Source: an uncultured Desulfuromonadales bacterium (lineage in GTDB: Bacteria; Desulfobacterota; Desulfuromonadia; Geobacterales; Pseudopelobacteraceae). Taken from it: 64,000 nt of DNA. Shown in pieces: positions 63,185 through 64,000 of this stretch (position 1 is its first letter; each line of letters starts with the position of its first letter). The stretch is from contig CAIPTY010000060.1 of the NCBI GenBank assembly GCA_903868145.1, positions 1 to 64,000 of the forward strand. Direction: 5' to 3'. The notes below the pieces were generated by a model, which had not been told where the DNA came from, made no database searches, and saw only the letters and a program-made list of their open reading frames with translations. Made by a program: the position numbers and the translations under genes.

Positions 63185-64000
63185 ATGTCAAAAATACGCA
63201 CGGTTGAAGGTATAACAAAGGAATCCACACAGGCCATGATCGATGATGCCCTGTCGGTGTATCCCGAGAAAGCCAAAAAGAAACGCACACCGCACCTGGC
63301 GCCCAACGATGCTGCCTCTGGCTGCTCCAGCGTCAAGTCGAATAAAAAGACTGTACCAGGCGTGATGAGCGCTCGTGGCTGCGCATACGCAGGGGCCAAG
63401 GGGGTTGTCTGGGGGCCGATCCGCGATATGGTCCATGTTTCTCACGGCCCGGTTGGTTGCGGATGGTACTCCTGGGGCACATGCCGCAACCTGATGAGCG
63501 GCATCAACGGTGTTACCCAGTTCGGCATGCAGTTTACCTCCGATTTTCAGGAAAAGGATATCGTCTACGGCGGCGACAAGAAACTGAAGACCCTGCTGGA
63601 GGAGGCCAAAGGGTTGTTTCCTCTGGCCAAGGGCATCTCGGTGCTGTCCGAGTGTCCGGTCGGCCTGATCGGCGATGACATCAACTCGGTTACCAAGCAG
63701 GCCAGCAAGGATCTGGGTATCCCGGTCATCCCCTGCAACTGCGAAGGATTCCGTGGCGTATCACAGTCACTTGGCCATCACATTTCCAATGATTCGATCC
63801 GCGATTACATCATCGAAACCCGCGAGTTTGCCGAGCCCTCAAGCCCGTATGATATCTCGTTGATTGGGGACTACAACATCGGCGGCGATGTCTGGTCGGC
63901 CAAGTCACTGCTGGAGGAGATCGGTCTGAACGTCAAAGCGGTCTGGACGGGTGACGGCGAGCTGGAAAAGATCGCGGCTACCCATACCGTCAAGCTGAAC
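63185..64000 (+). CDS. nifD: Nitrogenase molybdenum-iron protein alpha chain (3' end outside window)
   Basis: 272 codons visible from ATG 63185, AAGGAG 6 nt upstream. P-cluster ligands are in place: Cys66 in [17 protein letters not shown], Cys92 in [13 protein letters not shown], Cys157 in [28 protein letters not shown] is the usual alpha-subunit segment after them. Sequence is NifD-like rather than VnfD/AnfD. The FeMo-co ligand Cys near residue 275 lies at or past the edge, so it cannot be checked. Confidence 0.96.
   Translation, partial: MSKIRTVEGITKESTQAMIDDALSVYPEKAKKKRTPHLAPNDAASGCSSVKSNKKTVPGVMSARGCAYAGAKGVVWGPIRDMVHVSHGPVGCGWYSWGTCRNLMSGINGVTQFGMQFTSDFQEKDIVYGGDKKLKTLLEEAKGLFPLAKGISVLSECPVGLIGDDINSVTKQASKDLGIPVIPCNCEGFRGVSQSLGHHISNDSIRDYIIETREFAEPSSPYDISLIGDYNIGGDVWSAKSLLEEIGLNVKAVWTGDGELEKIAATHTVKLN

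Overview
The window reads as a chromosomal segment of a diderm, nitrogen-fixing bacterium of the Geobacter/Pelobacter propionicus type (Desulfuromonadota). This placement rests on the lysS-lolCD-bamA-ompH-lpxD-fabZ-lpxA order, gnnA/gnnB genes beside lpxA, a K+-independent membrane pyrophosphatase, and a nif cluster with sigma-54 promoters and an ANTAR response regulator. It is an inference from gene content; no 16S or tRNA gene is present.

Layout. (1) 1-18.4 kb, minus strand: a surface-polysaccharide/LPS locus. It holds a carbamoyltransferase cut by the window edge, glycosyltransferases of the GT2, GT9 and fucosyltransferase-like types, genes for a dTDP-3-acylamino-3,6-dideoxyhexose (two tandem FdtA-like isomerases, an aminotransferase, acyltransferases), and a Dlt-like acylation cassette of AMP ligase, carrier protein, MBOAT and two SGNH proteins. 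(2) 18.4-28.2 kb, minus: lipid A/Kdo genes lpxK, waaA, a PAP2 phosphatase, lpxL, msbA and lpxB. They are interrupted between lpxK and waaA by an accessory island with two toxin-antitoxin pairs and a DUF2971 gene. (3) 28.2-31 kb: a second accessory island between lpxB and gnnB, with a YhcG/DUF1016 nuclease, a DUF433 gene with an abnormal end and a ParB-like gene, set among copies of an 80-bp palindromic repeat. (4) 31-47.6 kb, minus: gnnB, gnnA, lpxA, fabZ, lpxD, ompH, bamA, lolD, lolC and lysS, then an NHL-repeat lipoprotein, an RNase E/G gene and hppA. (5) 47.8-55.4 kb, plus: cbiF-cbiG-pdxA-nitrilase and tolQ-tolR-tolA-like-tolB-pal. (6) 55.5-64 kb: an enoyl-CoA hydratase, the ANTAR regulator, draG, then nifB-GNAT-nifV-small Cys protein-hypothetical, and nifH-nifD (nifD cut by the window edge).

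How the parts work together. The lipid A genes build and export the LPS anchor, and gnnA/gnnB beside lpxA suggest a GlcN3N-type lipid A with amide-linked acyl chains. BamA, OmpH, LolCD and Tol-Pal maintain the outer membrane. The polysaccharide locus decorates the surface. In the nif part, three sequences with exact GG-N10-GC sigma-54 spacing precede the ANTAR regulator, nifB and nifH. The nifB and nifH leaders carry RNA hairpins and terminator-like elements, which fits control of nif genes by transcription antitermination. Inverted-repeat elements of the CACAGAG/CTCTGTG type sit in three nif-region gaps, one of them inside the nifH-nifD operon. No lpxC, lpxH/lpxI, rmlAB, draT or nif histidine kinase was seen in the window.
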